From an uncultured Pseudothermotoga sp. (GTDB lineage Bacteria > Thermotogota > Thermotogae > Thermotogales > DSM-5069): a stretch of 64,000 nt of DNA. The DNA lies in the NCBI GenBank assembly GCA_937995655.1, contig CALKJI010000001.1, forward strand, positions 62,001 to 126,000, given 5' to 3'. Of this stretch, positions 51,664 to 61,378 are shown piece after piece. The first letter of the stretch is position 1. Every line of letters begins with the position of its first letter. The position numbers were made by a program, and so were the translations under genes. The notes beneath the pieces are model-generated. The model saw only the letters and a list, made by a program, of their open reading frames with translations, made no database searches and had not been told where the DNA came from.

Positions 51664-53210
51664 CTCCATTGTCCTGTCTGTTCTGAAAGGAAAAACAGTG
51701 CCAAAACAACCAACATCAAAATTGAATTCAGTGCCTGAGCTTCACCAACATGCCGCGTACTAAAGAGCTTGTAAGTCGCAACAGATAGCGTGGTCATTTG
51801 ACCGTTCGAAAGGATTATCGTTGCTGTAATCTCACCAAGTGCTATAGCCGTAGAAAAGGCAAAGGTACCGAGCAATTCTCTTTTGAAAATAGGCAGTGTT
51901 ATCCTGAAAAGCCTCTTTGTAAAATTACAACCATCAATTTTGCTGGCCTCTTCTATCTCCCTTGGAAAACTCCTCCAGACATTTTGAAGAGAGTTGTGAA
52001 CCAAAGGCAAAGAGATCAACATGTAAACAGTACTCAGCTTCAATATCTGAGGTATATTGTCAAAAAGAATCATACCAAATGCCATCGTTGCAGGCGAAAC
52101 AGCTATCGGCAAATATGTCAGCGTCGACAAAGAATTTTTCAACCTCACTGAAGCGTAAGAACTCACTAATCCAAGAGCACATACACACATCCCTACCAGA
52201 GAACCCAAAACAATGCTGTAGACTATCACAGACAATACATTTGCTCCAATTATCCACTCAACACCCTGATTGAACAATCTTTTGAAATTTTCAAGCGTAA
52301 AAGTGCCTCCATACCTAAAGAATCCTCCCAGTGAAGCCATACTCAATGGAAGGAAGACAAATAAGCCCATAACTGCTATGTAAAAGTATGCCCATTTTGG
52401 CCTCCTTTCTTTGAGTGTTTCACCAAAAAATTGCTCAGACTTGTTGGATAAGATCAAGAAAATAAAACTTGCTATAGCTACAAAAATCATTTGAAAGAGT
52501 GTCAAAGATAATGCGCTTTCAAAGTCTAAAAGGATTCTCAAATACATGTAGATACTCACTTCGATAGTTGAATATCTAATGCCTCCCAAGATCAGAACGA
52601 CAGCAAAACTCGTGAAACAATAAAGATAGGAAAGCGCAAAAGCCGAACCAACAGCCGGTGTTACCAAAGGAAATTCTATGTACCAAAATCTTTTAAACCT
52701 TGAGATACCTTCAAGGTTAGCCATTTCAAGAATGTTCCTATCTATTCTTTCAAAAGCATCTCCCACAATTCTTATGAAAAGTGGAAAATTATAGAAGACA
52801 TGACCTATCAAGACGGCAGCAAATGTATAAAGTATTCTAAACCTCAGTCCAAACAACGATAGGAAGGAGTTTATCAAACCGTTATTTCCGAAGGTCAGCA
52901 AAAATCCTATGGCCATTGATATCCCCGGGAGCACAAAGGGTACCATGCTTGCTGCCTTTAAAAGGCTTTTTAAACTGTTTGGTAGTTTTGCCCTTGCCAG
53001 CAGATAAGCCCCTGGTATCCCCAAGAGCATAGTCAAAACAGCTGAAATAAAGGCCTGAAAAATAGTGAAGCGTATGATCGACGAATTTCTGGACACAGTT
53101 TGAAAAAAATTCATCTCTGGAAACCTTGAAAATAACAGAATCAAAGGGAAAATCAAAAAGGTGCCGATAAAGATTACCGGCACCAGAATTAGGATCCTTT
53201 GCCTTTTCAT
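51660..53210 (-). CDS. thiP: Thiamine ABC permease, ThiP-like
   Basis: 516 residues made of two fused permease modules with about twelve helices in total. EAA-type loops are EMANLEGISRFKRFWYIEFPLVTPA in the first half and EEASKIDGCNFTKRLFRITLPIFKR in the second, the ThiP/iron-permease layout. The ATG at 53210 overlaps the thiB stop as ATGA. Control by the TPP riboswitch upstream marks the substrate as thiamine or a precursor. No ThiQ ATPase gene lies in the window. Confidence 0.9.
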   Translation of the reverse strand: MKRQRILILVPVIFIGTFLIFPLILLFSRFPEMNFFQTVSRNSSIIRFTIFQAFISAVLTMLLGIPGAYLLARAKLPNSLKSLLKAASMVPFVLPGISMAIGFLLTFGNNGLINSFLSLFGLRFRILYTFAAVLIGHVFYNFPLFIRIVGDAFERIDRNILEMANLEGISRFKRFWYIEFPLVTPAVGSAFALSYLYCFTSFAVVLILGGIRYSTIEVSIYMYLRILLDFESALSLTLFQMIFVAIASFIFLILSNKSEQFFGETLKERRPKWAYFYIAVMGLFVFLPLSMASLGGFFRYGGTFTLENFKRLFNQGVEWIIGANVLSVIVYSIVLGSLVGMCVCALGLVSSYASVRLKNSLSTLTYLPIAVSPATMAFGMILFDNIPQILKLSTVYMLISLPLVHNSLQNVWRSFPREIEEASKIDGCNFTKRLFRITLPIFKRELLGTFAFSTAIALGEITATIILSNGQMTTLSVATYKLFSTRHVGEAQALNSILMLVVLALFFLSEQTGQWS

Positions 53211-54193
53211 CTAGCAATCATTACCTGTACCCATTTTTCAAGCCATTCTTTGCCTTTTTGATCAAAGATGGTGTAATCAAAAGACAATACTTTGTCTATC
53301 TGCGATGCGTATTTGTAAGCTTCTGGAAGTTTTGTTTCTATGACCGGATACATCCACTGATTCAAAGGCACTTGAGATTGAAATTCCTCACTCAGAACAA
53401 ACTCGACGAATTTCTTTGCGAGTTCAATATTCTTGCTCCCATTCACTATGGCAACATATTCTATTTGGACAAATGCTCCTTCTTCCATCACTACCGGCAG
53501 ATATTTAAGACTCCCATATTCATGGTAGCTGTAAGCACCATCGGTTGCGTAACTGACCATGATATCTGCCTCTCCCGTCTCGAGCATACTGAATGATTCA
53601 TCCCAACCCGGTGTTATAGTTAAAATGTTGCTTTTCAAATTTTTCCAGTACTCCGCAAACCCGTCCTCACCGAAGACTGCCACCGTCCAGAGCATGAAAG
53701 AAAGTCCCGTGCTGGAGGTACGAGGATCTTGAACGACCAGTTTCTTTCTGAATCTTTCATCAAGTAGCTCTTTAAAAGATCTTGGAGGATTTTTGATCTT
53801 CTCCGTATTGTAGACTAATGCAATTGCACCATAATCAAAGGGTGTACCGTAACCTTGCTCATCGAGTAATTTTTCTTCTTTGACCTTAGAGATGTTCTGT
53901 GGAGTGAATGGTACCAAAAGTCCTTCAGAGATCGCTCGTCTCAAAAGTGGTTGATCCAGCCCAATTACAACGTCAGCCTTTGGTTGTCCCTTTTCAATTA
54001 TCAACCTGGCAAGTACATTACCAGCGTCTCCAAAGGATTGTACTCTGACTTTAACACCATTCTGCCTTTCAAAAATAGGTATGACCTTTTGTGCGATGCC
54101 TGCGGCAAAACTACTGTAAGTGTAAACAACTAATTCTTGAGCGAGTATTGACATTGTCAGAATTAGTGATAAGATAAATAACAACTTTCTCAT
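53207..54193 (-). CDS. thiB: Thiamine-binding periplasmic protein, ThiB-like
   Basis: 328 residues with signal peptide MRKLLFILSLILTMSILAQ and the family 1/TbpA start ELVVYTYSSFAAG, plus GTPFDYGAIALVYN and DPRTSSTGLSFMLWTV, all standard in ThiB. An upstream in-frame GTG at 54202 lies in the ribosome site GGGGAGGTGGTGTAT, so the ATG at 54193 is the start. It is 22 bases downstream of the riboswitch terminator. Confidence 0.92.
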   Translation of the reverse strand: MRKLLFILSLILTMSILAQELVVYTYSSFAAGIAQKVIPIFERQNGVKVRVQSFGDAGNVLARLIIEKGQPKADVVIGLDQPLLRRAISEGLLVPFTPQNISKVKEEKLLDEQGYGTPFDYGAIALVYNTEKIKNPPRSFKELLDERFRKKLVVQDPRTSSTGLSFMLWTVAVFGEDGFAEYWKNLKSNILTITPGWDESFSMLETGEADIMVSYATDGAYSYHEYGSLKYLPVVMEEGAFVQIEYVAIVNGSKNIELAKKFVEFVLSEEFQSQVPLNQWMYPVIETKLPEAYKYASQIDKVLSFDYTIFDQKGKEWLEKWVQVMIAR

Positions 54194-54214
54194 ATACACC
54201 ACCTCCCCTAAGTT

Positions 54215-54235
54215 AAAACCCCGCCACCGGCGGGG
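54215..54235 (-). terminator. Expression-platform terminator of TPP riboswitch
   Basis: CCCCGCC and GGCGGGG form a 7-bp GC stem around GGT followed by TTTT on the minus strand, between the aptamer and thiB. Confidence 0.88.
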
Positions 54236-54252
54236 TAATTGATTTTCAATTT

Positions 54253-54340
54253 GCTCCCTACGCCGGCATTACCCGGATCAGGTTCAAGGGTCGAGGACTT
54301 CCGTCCTCCTCTCAGCCTCGGATTAGAAGCTCCCCTGCAC
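54253..54340 (-). ncRNA. TPP riboswitch (THI element)
   Basis: The minus strand carries the conserved TPP aptamer: GGGGAGC (start of P1), GGCTGAGAGGA (pyrimidine-binding CTGAGA), a variable P3a stem, GACCCTTGAACCTGATCCGG, then GTAATGCCGGCGTAGGGAGC closing P1. It is followed by a terminator, so thiamine pyrophosphate should stop transcription of thiB-thiP. Confidence 0.97.
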
Positions 54341-54458
54341 AGATATTCACTTACGTTTTTATTGTATCATAAGTAAAAGACTTGGATCAATATCAAAAAT
54401 GGCTAACTGTGAAAAGATGCTGTAAAATTGTTTTGTGCCACGAGAGGAGTGAAAGACT

Positions 54459-55502
54459 GTGAAACTTGGTGATAAGATCCCTAAAGATCTTTTCAACGAG
54501 TTCGGGGTCAATGCCTTTTCTAATCTTCCGTTCATCCAACAACTCAATCAAAAATTGAATGAAAATGTTGAAATCATAGCTAAAGTGTCGAGTAAGAAGT
54601 TACAAGAGGCAAAAGATCAAAAGAAATTTCTCCTGATGACCTTAACCGACAAGACCGGAAGTATAAGAGCCGTTGATTGGTACAACGCCGATAAGAACTT
54701 CGCCAAAGTCAACGAAGGTGACGTCGTCTTAGCAAAAGGGAGAATTGTTTACTTTGAGGACCACGCTCAACTCAATTTGGACAGAGAACCAGATTCCCTG
54801 CGATGTCTTTCTGATTCCGAGTATGATTTTCAAAGGTTCGTCGATGTGACAAGCCAAGATGTGGGCAAAATGTATGAAAAACTGACGATATTTGTGAAAG
54901 AAATACGAGACGATGATCTAAGAAGGTTATTATTGAATCTTTTTGTAGAGGACGAACAGTTCGTCAAGGAATTCATTCGAGCCCCCGCCGGAGTCAACGT
55001 TCACCACGCTTATATTGGTGGATTGCTTGAACATACTGTGGATGTAGCAAGTTCATGTAAAAAGATCTCGACCGTGTATGAACAATTCCTCAACAGAGAC
55101 ATTCTAATTGCTGGCGCGATATTGCACGACGTAGGAAAGGTAAAGGAATACAGAGTGACTCAAAAAGGTTTTGAGGTGACAGATGAAGGTGAACTCATTG
55201 GGCACATAGTTCTCGGTACACAGATACTCAGAGAACATACCGTTAAAATATCCTTAAGCAAGAACAAATTAATGCAACTTGAACACATTATTCTTTCTCA
55301 TCACGGAGAACTTGAGTGGGGTTCTCCTGTAGTTCCAAAAACGGCAGAGGCCTTTGTTATACACATGCTTGAGAACATGGATGCAAAACTTGCACGTTTT
55401 AGAACCATAGGCGAAAGGGAAAGGAAAAATGGCACAGAAAAACTCTGGAGCGAGTATGACAAGCACCTTCAAAGGCGTCTCTGGCTGGGAGGGATGGAAT
55501 GA
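54459..55502 (+). CDS. YhaM-type OB-fold/HD-domain nuclease
   Basis: 347 residues: an N-terminal OB-fold (LLMTLTDKTGSIRAVDWYNAD...VNEGDVVLAKGRIVYF) and a metal-dependent HD domain (VHHAYIGGLLEHTVDVA, AGAILHDVGKVKEY, LSHHGELEWGSP). This is the architecture of YhaM/CBF1, a 3'-to-5' exoribonuclease. GTG start behind GGAGTGAAAGACT. The ATGA junction with the next gene indicates coupling. First gene of yhaM-like/phosphohexomutase/topA. Confidence 0.92.
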   Translation: MKLGDKIPKDLFNEFGVNAFSNLPFIQQLNQKLNENVEIIAKVSSKKLQEAKDQKKFLLMTLTDKTGSIRAVDWYNADKNFAKVNEGDVVLAKGRIVYFEDHAQLNLDREPDSLRCLSDSEYDFQRFVDVTSQDVGKMYEKLTIFVKEIRDDDLRRLLLNLFVEDEQFVKEFIRAPAGVNVHHAYIGGLLEHTVDVASSCKKISTVYEQFLNRDILIAGAILHDVGKVKEYRVTQKGFEVTDEGELIGHIVLGTQILREHTVKISLSKNKLMQLEHIILSHHGELEWGSPVVPKTAEAFVIHMLENMDAKLARFRTIGERERKNGTEKLWSEYDKHLQRRLWLGGME

Positions 55503-56926
55503 TGAAAATAAAGTTCGGTACATCTGGTTGGAGAGCCATCATAAGTGATCAGTTTACATTCAGCAATGTGAAAATAGTGAGTCAAGCAATCGCTGAATAT
55601 GTCAAAAAGACAGGTGGGAAGACCCTAATTGTAGCTCGAGATACTCGTTTCATGACAGAGCATTACGCACAGTTAGTAGCCCAAGTTCTTACAGCAAACG
55701 GAATTAAGGTTCTGATGCCTGAAAATCCCACGCCCACACCTGTTGTCTCTTTTGCCATAAGGCATTATAAACTTTCTGGTGGTATAAACATTACCGCATC
55801 ACACAACTCACCCGAATACTGTGGAATAAAATTCAACCCGGCAGATGGTTCACCCGCTCCGCCAGAGGTAACAAAAGAAATAGAAACTTTGATCGAGAAG
55901 ATAGACGAAAAGAAGATACCCACGATCAGTATACGTGAAGCAAGCAGTAAGGATCTTTTTGAGATCTTCGAACCAAAGGCACAATATATAAAAGCGATTG
56001 CACAAAAAGTAGACCTGGAAAGAATCAAATTGGCTGGTTTAAAGGTCATTGTCGACTTACTTTACGGAACTTCAACAGGTTACTTAGATGAATTGTGTAG
56101 GTCAACTTGCGGTGAGATCGACATTGTTCACAATTACAGGGATCCATATTTTGGAGGCTATAGACCCGAACCAGATGAAGACAGGTTGAGAGAGCTTGCT
56201 GAGAAAGTGAAAAATCGTGGTTGGGACATCGTCTTAGCAACAGACGGTGATGCGGACAGATTTGGAATTGTGGATGACAACGGCGAATATGTCAAACCAA
56301 ACGAGGTGATAGCCCTCCTTGCACAACATCTGTATACACACCGAAAATTGAAGGGCCCTGTGGCCAGAACAATTGCCACATCCCATGCAGTTGATTCGGT
56401 AGCACAGACCTTCAATCAAAAAATCTTGGAGACACCTGTTGGATTCAAATTTCTCGCAAACATGTTGCTCTCAGAAAATGTAGTCATCGCAGGAGAAGAG
56501 AGTGGGGGACTCACCATACAAGGTCACACACCGGAAAAAGATGGGATTCTAGCATGTCTGCTTGTGCTTGAGATGATCGCATATGAGAGAAAAAGTCTCT
56601 CACAGATAAGGAAAGATTTTCGCAAAAATTATGGTGAATTCTTCAATACGAGGATAGATTTTCAATTATCAAGTGAAGAAGAGAAGCAAGAACTACTCTC
56701 AAAATTTAAAAATATGAAAGATTATCTGTCAGGTATCAAAATAGTCAACCAAGACTCAATCGATGGCACAAGATACTTCTTTGATAAACCAGATGCCTGG
56801 GTGCTCGCCAGAGCTTCTGGGACAGAACCAGTTGTGAGAATATATCTTGAGGCAAAAGATCTTCAAACATTTCAGTCAATGCTTTTAGCAATACGCAAGA
56901 TGAGTAGACAGGAAGGGAAAGCATGA
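55499..56926 (+). CDS. Phosphoglucomutase/phosphomannomutase family
   Basis: 475 residues, four-domain alpha-D-phosphohexomutase. FGTSGWRAIISDQFT starts the protein; the phosphoserine loop is TASHNSPEY, the Mg loop is DGDADRFGIVDD, the sugar loop is GEESGGLT, and the phosphate loop is RASGTEPVVRIY. It interconverts hexose 1- and 6-phosphates; glucose versus mannose specificity cannot be read safely, although GEESGGL fits the mixed PGM/PMM group. ATG overlaps the yhaM stop, and its stop overlaps the topA start. Confidence 0.94.
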   Translation: MMKIKFGTSGWRAIISDQFTFSNVKIVSQAIAEYVKKTGGKTLIVARDTRFMTEHYAQLVAQVLTANGIKVLMPENPTPTPVVSFAIRHYKLSGGINITASHNSPEYCGIKFNPADGSPAPPEVTKEIETLIEKIDEKKIPTISIREASSKDLFEIFEPKAQYIKAIAQKVDLERIKLAGLKVIVDLLYGTSTGYLDELCRSTCGEIDIVHNYRDPYFGGYRPEPDEDRLRELAEKVKNRGWDIVLATDGDADRFGIVDDNGEYVKPNEVIALLAQHLYTHRKLKGPVARTIATSHAVDSVAQTFNQKILETPVGFKFLANMLLSENVVIAGEESGGLTIQGHTPEKDGILACLLVLEMIAYERKSLSQIRKDFRKNYGEFFNTRIDFQLSSEEEKQELLSKFKNMKDYLSGIKIVNQDSIDGTRYFFDKPDAWVLARASGTEPVVRIYLEAKDLQTFQSMLLAIRKMSRQEGKA

Positions 56927-59076
56927 AAAAAATCATAATCGTTGAATCACCTGCAAAGGCAAAGACGATAAACCAAATCCTCAAAGGTGAGTATGAAGTG
57001 ATTTCCTCAAAAGGACATGTTCGTGATTTACCTGAAAGAGAATTCGGTGTAAATATACAAAAAGATTTTGAACCAGAATTCAGGATTATCGATGGAAAGG
57101 AAAAGGTTGTGCAGGAACTCGCTACCAAAACAAAGGATAAGGAAGTCTTGCTGGCATCAGATATGGACAGAGAGGGTGAAGCAATAGCTTGGCATCTTGC
57201 AGATATTCTTGGAATCTTGGGCAAGAAGAACAGGATCGTCTTCAGTGAGATCACGCCACAAGCTATAAAAAATGCCGTCAAATCACCAAGGTACATAGAT
57301 ATGAAAAAGGTTCAAGCACAATTGGCAAGACGCATTCTCGATCGCATAGTTGGGTACAAGATAAGTCCTCTGCTCTGGAAGATGCTCAAGGCAAATCTGA
57401 GTGCTGGTAGAGTCCAATCGGCGGCGTTAAAGATCATTTGCGAAAGAGAAATTCAAAGGCACAGATTCGTTCCAAGAAAATTCTGGAAGGTTCAGGGTTA
57501 TGTTGGCACGTTGAGGTTCTATCTGACACACATAGATGGAAAAAAAATAGAGATGCAAGATATTACAAAGAAAATAGCCCAGGATATAGAAAATAATGTG
57601 AAGAAACTGAAGTTGAAGCAGATCAAAAAAAGACAGGTCTACAGAAAACCACCTTTACCCTTTATAACTAGTACACTCCAACAAGAAGCAGCCAATAAAT
57701 TAGGATTTTCTGTAGGAAAAACTATGCAAATTGCACAACAACTTTATGAAGGAATCGACACACCCAATGGACACAGAGCCTTCATAACCTACATGAGAAC
57801 GGACTCCACAAGAATTTCGGAGTACGCAAAAAAGATGGCAAAGGAATACATATTAGACAAGTATGGTGAAAAGTATCTGGGAGAGCAGAATACTTCTCAG
57901 AAAAAGGGACAGAATGTTCAAGATGCACATGAAGCAATCAGACCCGTTGAAGTTACTCTCAGCCCAATAGAAGCCGACAAAGAACTATCAAAAGACCACG
58001 CCAAGCTCTATAGACTCATCTGGGAAAGGTTTGTCGCATCACAGATGAGCGAGGCAGTTTATGAAGAGACAACAATACTTTTTGAGTCTGGAAGGTATAC
58101 CTTTGAAGCAAAGATAGAACAAAGAATCTTTGATGGTTTTGAAATCCTTTTCAAGAAAGAAAAGGAACAGCATTTTGAATTGCCCTCTTCAGAGGTCTCG
58201 GTCACCAAGTGGCAAATAGAAGAAGATGAAACAAAACCTCCATCTAGATACTCTGAAGCTACAATGGTTCGGGCACTCGAAGCGAGAGGCATAGGTAGAC
58301 CAAGTACATACGCCACCATAATCTCGACTCTCATTGAAAGAAAATATGTCGTCAAAAAAGCTCAAGAACTTGTTCCAACGGTCATGGGTTTTGTCGTAAA
58401 TCATTATATGGAAAAGAGATTTCCCCAGATCATAGATCTGGAGTTCACAGCACGCATGGAGGAGGCCTTAGACAAAGTAGAACAAGGTGAAAAAGATTAC
58501 AAGCAATTGCTCAGAGATTTCTACGAGCAGTTTTCCAAATACTTAACCCAAGCCCAGAATCAATGGCTCTCAATAGACATTCCAACAAATCTAAAATGTG
58601 ATTGCTCTGAAGAATTTCATCTCAAAGTTGGTAGATATGGATTGTACCTTTCTTGTCCTAACTGTTCCAATACAAGCTCGATATCTTTAGATCTGCCAGC
58701 AGTACTCGATCAGAAGATGTATCTTCAAATTGAAAAAGACGAAACACAGGTACCATGTCCGGCCTGTGGTGGTGAACTACAGCAGATGGATGGAAAGTTT
58801 GGAAAATATCTAAAATGTAAAAACTGTGGCAAGACTTATACGGGTTTTGCAAGGGGTAAATGTCCGAAATGCTCTTCAATAGTTGAAAAAAAGGTCTCTA
58901 AGAATAAGAAAGTATTTTTCAAATGCACCAACCCAAACTGCGATTTCATAAGCTGGCTTGAACCGTCTGATGAAAAATGTCCCGAATGTTCCCAAAAGCT
59001 TTTCTATAAAAAAACCAGATCAAAGGAGTTCTTGTACTGTCAAAGTTGCAAAAAATCTTTCACTATCAAAAAATAA
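56923..59076 (+). CDS. topA: DNA topoisomerase I
   Basis: Relaxes negative supercoils through a 5'-phosphotyrosyl intermediate. 717 residues: TOPRIM domain (IIIVESPAKAKTI, ASDMDREGEAIAWHL), catalytic Tyr290 in FITYMRTDSTR, and GIGRPSTYATII. The C-terminal part has four Cys-rich elements, CDCSEEFHL...CPNC, CPACGG...CKNC, CPKCSS...CTNPNC and CPECSQ...CQSC. Four such elements is more than the single zinc site known for Thermotoga maritima topoisomerase I, as far as I recall. ATG overlaps the phosphohexomutase stop. Confidence 0.96.
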   Translation: MKKIIIVESPAKAKTINQILKGEYEVISSKGHVRDLPEREFGVNIQKDFEPEFRIIDGKEKVVQELATKTKDKEVLLASDMDREGEAIAWHLADILGILGKKNRIVFSEITPQAIKNAVKSPRYIDMKKVQAQLARRILDRIVGYKISPLLWKMLKANLSAGRVQSAALKIICEREIQRHRFVPRKFWKVQGYVGTLRFYLTHIDGKKIEMQDITKKIAQDIENNVKKLKLKQIKKRQVYRKPPLPFITSTLQQEAANKLGFSVGKTMQIAQQLYEGIDTPNGHRAFITYMRTDSTRISEYAKKMAKEYILDKYGEKYLGEQNTSQKKGQNVQDAHEAIRPVEVTLSPIEADKELSKDHAKLYRLIWERFVASQMSEAVYEETTILFESGRYTFEAKIEQRIFDGFEILFKKEKEQHFELPSSEVSVTKWQIEEDETKPPSRYSEATMVRALEARGIGRPSTYATIISTLIERKYVVKKAQELVPTVMGFVVNHYMEKRFPQIIDLEFTARMEEALDKVEQGEKDYKQLLRDFYEQFSKYLTQAQNQWLSIDIPTNLKCDCSEEFHLKVGRYGLYLSCPNCSNTSSISLDLPAVLDQKMYLQIEKDETQVPCPACGGELQQMDGKFGKYLKCKNCGKTYTGFARGKCPKCSSIVEKKVSKNKKVFFKCTNPNCDFISWLEPSDEKCPECSQKLFYKKTRSKEFLYCQSCKKSFTIKK

Positions 59077-59098
59077 GGTGGGCGAGAGCCCACCTTTT
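59075..59098. terminator. Bidirectional terminator between topA and nhaC-like gene
   Basis: AAGGTGGGC and GCCCACCTT form a 9-bp stem around GAGA with TTTT after it, and A-rich sequence on the other side to serve the minus strand. Confidence 0.85.
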
Positions 59099-60641
59099 AT
59101 GCATAATTCTTCATAGACATCCTGTTGAAAACCCTGGCAAGAAGAGCCAACAGAACTATGCCAATTGGTAACAATACAAATGGAGATATCTTGAAAAGAC
59201 CATAAGCAAGATACATGATTAGAGCAATGAATGCACAAGTTAAGGCATAGGGTATTTGGGTGTTAACATGGTCGATGTGGTCACTTCCAGAGAAGATGGA
59301 AGCGAGAACGGTCGTATCTGAAATGGGTGAACAGTGATCACCAAAGATGGCACCCGCAAAGACTGTGCCAGCCATTACTGTAACGGAAAGCCATGCATCA
59401 TTCGTGATATTGTAAGCTATGGGTATAGCGATCGGCGTAAGAATAGCCATAGTTCCCCAAGAGGTTCCTGTAGCGAAAGAAATCAACATGCCAACAACAA
59501 AAATAATGGCCGGAACAAAGACAAAGGAAAGATTCTTTCCCACCACAGAAACTACATACCCTGCAAGATTCATATCCTTTGTCACAGTTCCTATAGACCA
59601 AGCAAGTACCAAGATAGCGCACGCAAGCAACATGAGTTTAAATCCTTCCAATATGGTCTTCATCGTTTCTGCTACCGTCATCAGTTTGAAACCTAAGGCA
59701 ATTACTACACCAGTGAGAGTCATTGCAAAGGCACCCCAGAGCAAAGCTGTAGCAGCATCTGCATTTCCGAGTTTCTCAATGAGACTTTCTCCTCCAACTT
59801 TTGCACCAGTGTAGTAGAAGCCAACTATCGTGACGACAACCAATGCCAGGATCGGCAACACGAAAGTTAATATCATCGGCTTCTTTTCTATAGGCTTTCC
59901 AAGCTCAAAATCTACATTCAACATTGGTGAAGCACCCATTCTTGAAGTTTTACCTTCCCTTTGAGCCCTCATCTCTGCTTTCAACATACTTCCAAAGTCC
60001 CAATTTGTAATGGCAATGATCCCAACAAAAATAACTGTGAATATACAGTAAAAGTTGAAAGGAATGCTACCCAGGAATGCTCTCAAAGGTGTGATATTTG
60101 TTATGCCTGCCCCGTCCATTCCATTTTGAATCATGGCCAGTTGATAGGCTATCCAGTCAGAGATGAAAAAGGTCGCAACAGGAGCTGACGTCGAATCAAG
60201 TATGTAAGAAAGCTTTTCTTTTGATATTTTATGTTGCTCGAAGATATCCCTTGTGACATTTCCAACTATTGCGGCATTGATATAATCATTGAAAAAAACA
60301 ATAATTCCCAAAAGCCAAGCCCAAACACTCGCAGATCTCTTGGTCTTTATCTTCGTTCTAGCCCAGTCTGCCAACGCTTTACTTCCACCAAGGCGCCATA
60401 TAAAAGCTATACCAGCGCCCATGAATAGGTTGAACAAAAGCAACTTTGCGTTCCATTCATCAGCCATTGAACCTATAATCTTCTCGAGAGAGTAACCAAC
60501 TCCGGCAATTGGGTTAAAAGAATTCAACAGCATCCCGCCTGTGAAGATTCCTAAGAACAGAGACAGCAAAACGTTTTTGGTGACAAAACAAAGAACAATG
60601 GCAATAAGTGGTGGTATTATTGACCAGATAGTGCTTTCCAC
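59097..60641 (-). CDS. NhaC-family sodium/proton antiporter
   Basis: 514 residues with about twelve membrane helices. Markers are NPIAGVGYSLEKIIGSMAD, FNDYINAAIVGNVTRDIFEQHKISKEKLSYILDSTSAPVA, FATGTSWGTMAIL and FGDHCSPISDTTVLAS, as in NhaC and YqkI-type carriers. The ion pair could be Na/H or malate-lactate/Na-H. A GTG at 60650 lies inside the ribosome site AGGGGGTG; GTG 60641 is better spaced. Confidence 0.92.
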   Translation of the reverse strand: MESTIWSIIPPLIAIVLCFVTKNVLLSLFLGIFTGGMLLNSFNPIAGVGYSLEKIIGSMADEWNAKLLLFNLFMGAGIAFIWRLGGSKALADWARTKIKTKRSASVWAWLLGIIVFFNDYINAAIVGNVTRDIFEQHKISKEKLSYILDSTSAPVATFFISDWIAYQLAMIQNGMDGAGITNITPLRAFLGSIPFNFYCIFTVIFVGIIAITNWDFGSMLKAEMRAQREGKTSRMGASPMLNVDFELGKPIEKKPMILTFVLPILALVVVTIVGFYYTGAKVGGESLIEKLGNADAATALLWGAFAMTLTGVVIALGFKLMTVAETMKTILEGFKLMLLACAILVLAWSIGTVTKDMNLAGYVVSVVGKNLSFVFVPAIIFVVGMLISFATGTSWGTMAILTPIAIPIAYNITNDAWLSVTVMAGTVFAGAIFGDHCSPISDTTVLASIFSGSDHIDHVNTQIPYALTCAFIALIMYLAYGLFKISPFVLLPIGIVLLALLARVFNRMSMKNYA

Positions 60642-60701
60642 TAAACACACCCCCTAAGTTAGTTTGTGCCACCCGACAAGGATCAATACATATAATAAAA
60701 C

Positions 60702-60760
60702 AAAAAGCAGGGTTTAAATCCTGCTTTTTTAATTATATCAGAAAAACAAAGCTTGTTCAA
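60702..60760 (-). promoter_or_regulatory. nhaC promoter with terminator-like 5' hairpin
   Basis: Minus-strand TTGAAC (60760-60755) and extended TGATATAAT (-10 at 60737-60732) have a 17-base spacer. The expected start near 60725 falls at the foot of a hairpin: AAAAAGCAGG (plus strand 60702-60711) pairs with CCTGCTTTTT (60720-60729), and on the minus strand it is followed by TTTTTGTTTT. The region 60761-60923 shows no gene. Confidence 0.65.
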
Positions 60761-60923
60761 CCGAAATTTTTTAAGTCTCTCACCTTCCGTTTTGAGTATG
60801 ACACACTTTCAAAGATCGTGTACAATTATCTTGCAAGCAAGAAACGTTTGCACAGGTTCGCCTTCAAATAGATTTTTGGTACCGACAAATTTGGGCAAAA
60901 GATTCGACTGAGGTGATCCAAAA

Positions 60924-61367
60924 TTGATTGAAATACCCAAAATGGAATTCATTGAGTATTTCAACGCACCGATTCAAAAGGTGTGGAAAGTTTTCGTCAA
61001 TCCGAACGGTTGGGATCCATGGTTCACCGATGGTATGGAAATGGAACTTAGAAAGGGTGGAAAAATTTTCTTTCGTTGGGTTAGGATGACCCAAGGCGAA
61101 GAAGTTGAAGATACAGGTATCACAATAGTACTCGATCCATACAAAGAATGGGAGTTTTGGTGGTATGAATATGAAGACGGTTTTAGATCGCATGTAAAGA
61201 TGTGTTTTCAAGACAATGCAAACAACGGTACATGGGTGAGAGTACAAGATAAAGTATTCGTGTCCAATTTAGATGAAATTTCCATAGCCTTCGGTTGTGC
61301 CTTTGGTTGGGGACAAATGCTCTGTCTTGCGAAGGCTTACATTGAAAAGAACACAATATTGATTTAG
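60924..61367 (+). CDS. SRPBCC (AHSA1/START-like) domain protein
   Basis: 147 residues forming a helix-grip fold: YFNAPIQKVWKVFVNPNGWDPWFTDG at the start, WEFWWYEYEDGFRSHVKMCF mid-protein, and a C-terminal helix with GWGQMLCLAKAYIE. This is typical of AHSA1-like small-molecule-binding proteins. No ligand known. TTG start behind GAGGTGATCCAAAA. It is 11 bases upstream of the alcohol dehydrogenase gene. Confidence 0.87.
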   Translation: MIEIPKMEFIEYFNAPIQKVWKVFVNPNGWDPWFTDGMEMELRKGGKIFFRWVRMTQGEEVEDTGITIVLDPYKEWEFWWYEYEDGFRSHVKMCFQDNANNGTWVRVQDKVFVSNLDEISIAFGCAFGWGQMLCLAKAYIEKNTILI

Positions 61368-61378
61368 GAGGTGAGCTT

